A DNA stretch of 64,000 nucleotides from positions 1-64,000 of the forward strand of contig JAILFH010000114.1 in the NCBI GenBank assembly GCA_024697645.1, written 5' to 3'. Source of the stretch: Prevotella sp. (GTDB taxonomy: Bacteria > Bacteroidota > Bacteroidia > Bacteroidales > Bacteroidaceae). The position numbers and the translations under genes were made by a program. The notes under the pieces were generated by a model that made no database searches, was not told the DNA's origin, and saw nothing but the letters and a program-made list of their open reading frames with translations. Positions 62,896 through 64,000 of this stretch are shown piece by piece. Each line of letters opens with the position of its first letter. Positions within the stretch are counted from its first letter, which is position 1.

Positions 62896-64000
62896 TTATT
62901 TCACTTCCTCCCACTTCAGTACAGCACCATTGCGGCGAGCGGGATCAGCACCTGGATAGTCCATTGAGTAAGGACTGCCTGTCGTTGGCGACTTGCCCAC
63001 ATAGCGGTGAGTGCGCATCGACATCAGCATGAACTCCTGATTGAGATAGTCCTGCCAAAGGAACACTTCAGCCTGATTCTCGTCCTTCGTCATGCGAACA
63101 TCACCAGGAAGACCATAGCCCGAAGACATCAGATAGCGGCCATCAGCACACTGCAGAATCACCTTGCCCTGACCTTTGTCCACGAGACGGAAGTGAGTCA
63201 GAACGGAGTTATTGCGACGATCTGTATCGTAGAGCACTCCATGAGAAGTTGCCTCTGCGGGCTTGTCGGTAGCGAGATTGATAATGCGGAAGGTCTTGCC
63301 GTAAGGAATGTTCTTGCTGCGGTCAGCCTTTGGCTCAACAACGGTGAAGTTGTCAAACTCAGCATAGCCGCCCTTCTTTCCATCCTTGTTGAAGGCAAAC
63401 AGCGCGTGACGCGAACCCTGGAAGGAAATCAACTGATAACTGAGCGGCATATTACGTCCCATAGGCTTGAAGTTCACGCCGTCAACGGAATAGAAATACT
63501 GTGCTTGATCGTGGTCGTAGTCGCCCACCATACGCAACCAAATCTTCTGCTTAGGAAGCGCGACACGGGTATCTATGGTATCGTTAGTTGCCTGTTCGAA
63601 GCAGCGGAGCAGGTAGTCGCCCTTCTTGCCGCTCTCCTTCACAACACCAATCCACGAACAAGGCACATTGATATTGCCAAGACCAGCAACGTCGCCAGCC
63701 TTCAGACCTTTCACGAGAAGTTCAACTGTCGTGACCGACTCAGGGCCAATCACACGCTGAGTTAGGGTTGTGCGAGCCCACATCAATTGCTCAGCGGGCA
63801 TTGAGGTGATGCGGAGTTTTCCTCCCTTCAGCGCCCAGTTCTTCTCTTCGGGATTGTGATTCCACTGCCAAACGCGACCAAGTTTCTTTCCATCGAAATT
63901 CTCAGAACGCACATAAGGAGCATGAGGAGTTTCCTCAACTGCGATATTGGGCTTCAGCCAAGTGCGAGGCGCACGACCGAGATTACCCTCAAGGCCGAGC
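62896..64000 (-). CDS. C-terminal part of a GH43-type arabinofuranosidase/xylosidase (partial)
   Basis: The frame has no stop up to the right edge, so the gene continues beyond the window. The apparent start near 63912 is an internal GTG. The edge reads LGRAPRTWLKPNIAVEET, then VRSENFDGKKLGRVWQWNHNP, the usual opening of the beta-sandwich that ends GH43 beta-xylosidases and alpha-L-arabinofuranosidases. FYSVDGVNFKPMGRNMPLSYQ and FNKDGKKGGYAEFDNFTV follow. About the last 130 residues (TFRIINLATDKPAE...KWEEVK) look like a ricin-like or second beta domain. The catalytic residues lie outside the window. Confidence 0.75.
   Translation of the reverse strand, partial: LGLEGNLGRAPRTWLKPNIAVEETPHAPYVRSENFDGKKLGRVWQWNHNPEEKNWALKGGKLRITSMPAEQLMWARTTLTQRVIGPESVTTVELLVKGLKAGDVAGLGNINVPCSWIGVVKESGKKGDYLLRCFEQATNDTIDTRVALPKQKIWLRMVGDYDHDQAQYFYSVDGVNFKPMGRNMPLSYQLISFQGSRHALFAFNKDGKKGGYAEFDNFTVVEPKADRSKNIPYGKTFRIINLATDKPAEATSHGVLYDTDRRNNSVLTHFRLVDKGQGKVILQCADGRYLMSSGYGLPGDVRMTKDENQAEVFLWQDYLNQEFMLMSMRTHRYVGKSPTTGSPYSMDYPGADPARRNGAVLKWEEVK

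Overview
The window looks like a chromosomal segment of a gut or rumen Bacteroidales bacterium, most likely Prevotellaceae (Prevotella or a close relative). The evidence is two SusC/SusD pairs, a one-protein hybrid two-component regulator, promoters of the Bacteroidota type (TAnnTTTG at -7 with TTTG about 20 bases upstream), lipoproteins with acidic residues after the lipobox Cys, and at least six secreted proteins ending in a Prevotella-style sorting tail (G-hydrophobic-Y-hydrophobic-x-N-G-K-K-hydrophobic-V-K). No rRNA, tRNA, CRISPR array or intact transposon was seen. Family names below come from reading motifs, not from database searches.

Left part (1-7057, + strand): two copies of a cassette made of a large secreted tail-bearing protein followed by a 59-61 residue peptide ending in VWED and a near-identical hairpin terminator. 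Only the end of the first large protein is present. The second, 1364 aa, is complete. Around them are about 2.5 kb of non-coding short tandem repeats and REP-like palindromes.

Vitamin B12 locus (7058-10881, - strand): a promoter, a cobalamin riboswitch interrupted by about 135 bases of tandem repeat, a BtuB-like TonB-dependent receptor with a repeat-encoded serine-rich insert, and a BtuG-like beta-propeller lipoprotein. Two DASS/SLC13 anion transporters follow (11228-14533).

Central operon (39014 down to 14758, - strand): FAS1 lipoprotein, SusC, SusD, two more FAS1 lipoproteins, a second SusC and SusD, an HExxH metalloprotease, a hybrid two-component regulator and a DPP-IV-like S9 peptidase, nearly all with very short gaps.

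Flanking arsenal (39457-64000): two further HExxH proteins on the - strand, a protein built of DUF4859-like modules, a CotH-like protein, and a + strand run of GH97, GH127 and a metalloprotease. A - strand run follows with the end of a GH43-type enzyme, a type II pantothenate kinase, an LRR protein and an M60-like glycopeptidase.

Taken together, the central operon and its flanks look like a system for a glycosylated protein substrate. GH127 (beta-L-arabinofuranosidase), a GH97 with alpha-galactosidase-like catalytic residues, a post-proline S9 peptidase and an O-glycopeptidase-type M60 protein would fit plant hydroxyproline-rich glycoproteins such as extensin, whose Hyp residues carry beta-arabinofuranosides and whose Ser residues carry alpha-galactose. 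This substrate is an inference. The protein-degrading content is seen more directly. A TTTGGACGAT motif at two divergent promoters (50058-50323), and once near 42150, is a candidate operator for the regulator.
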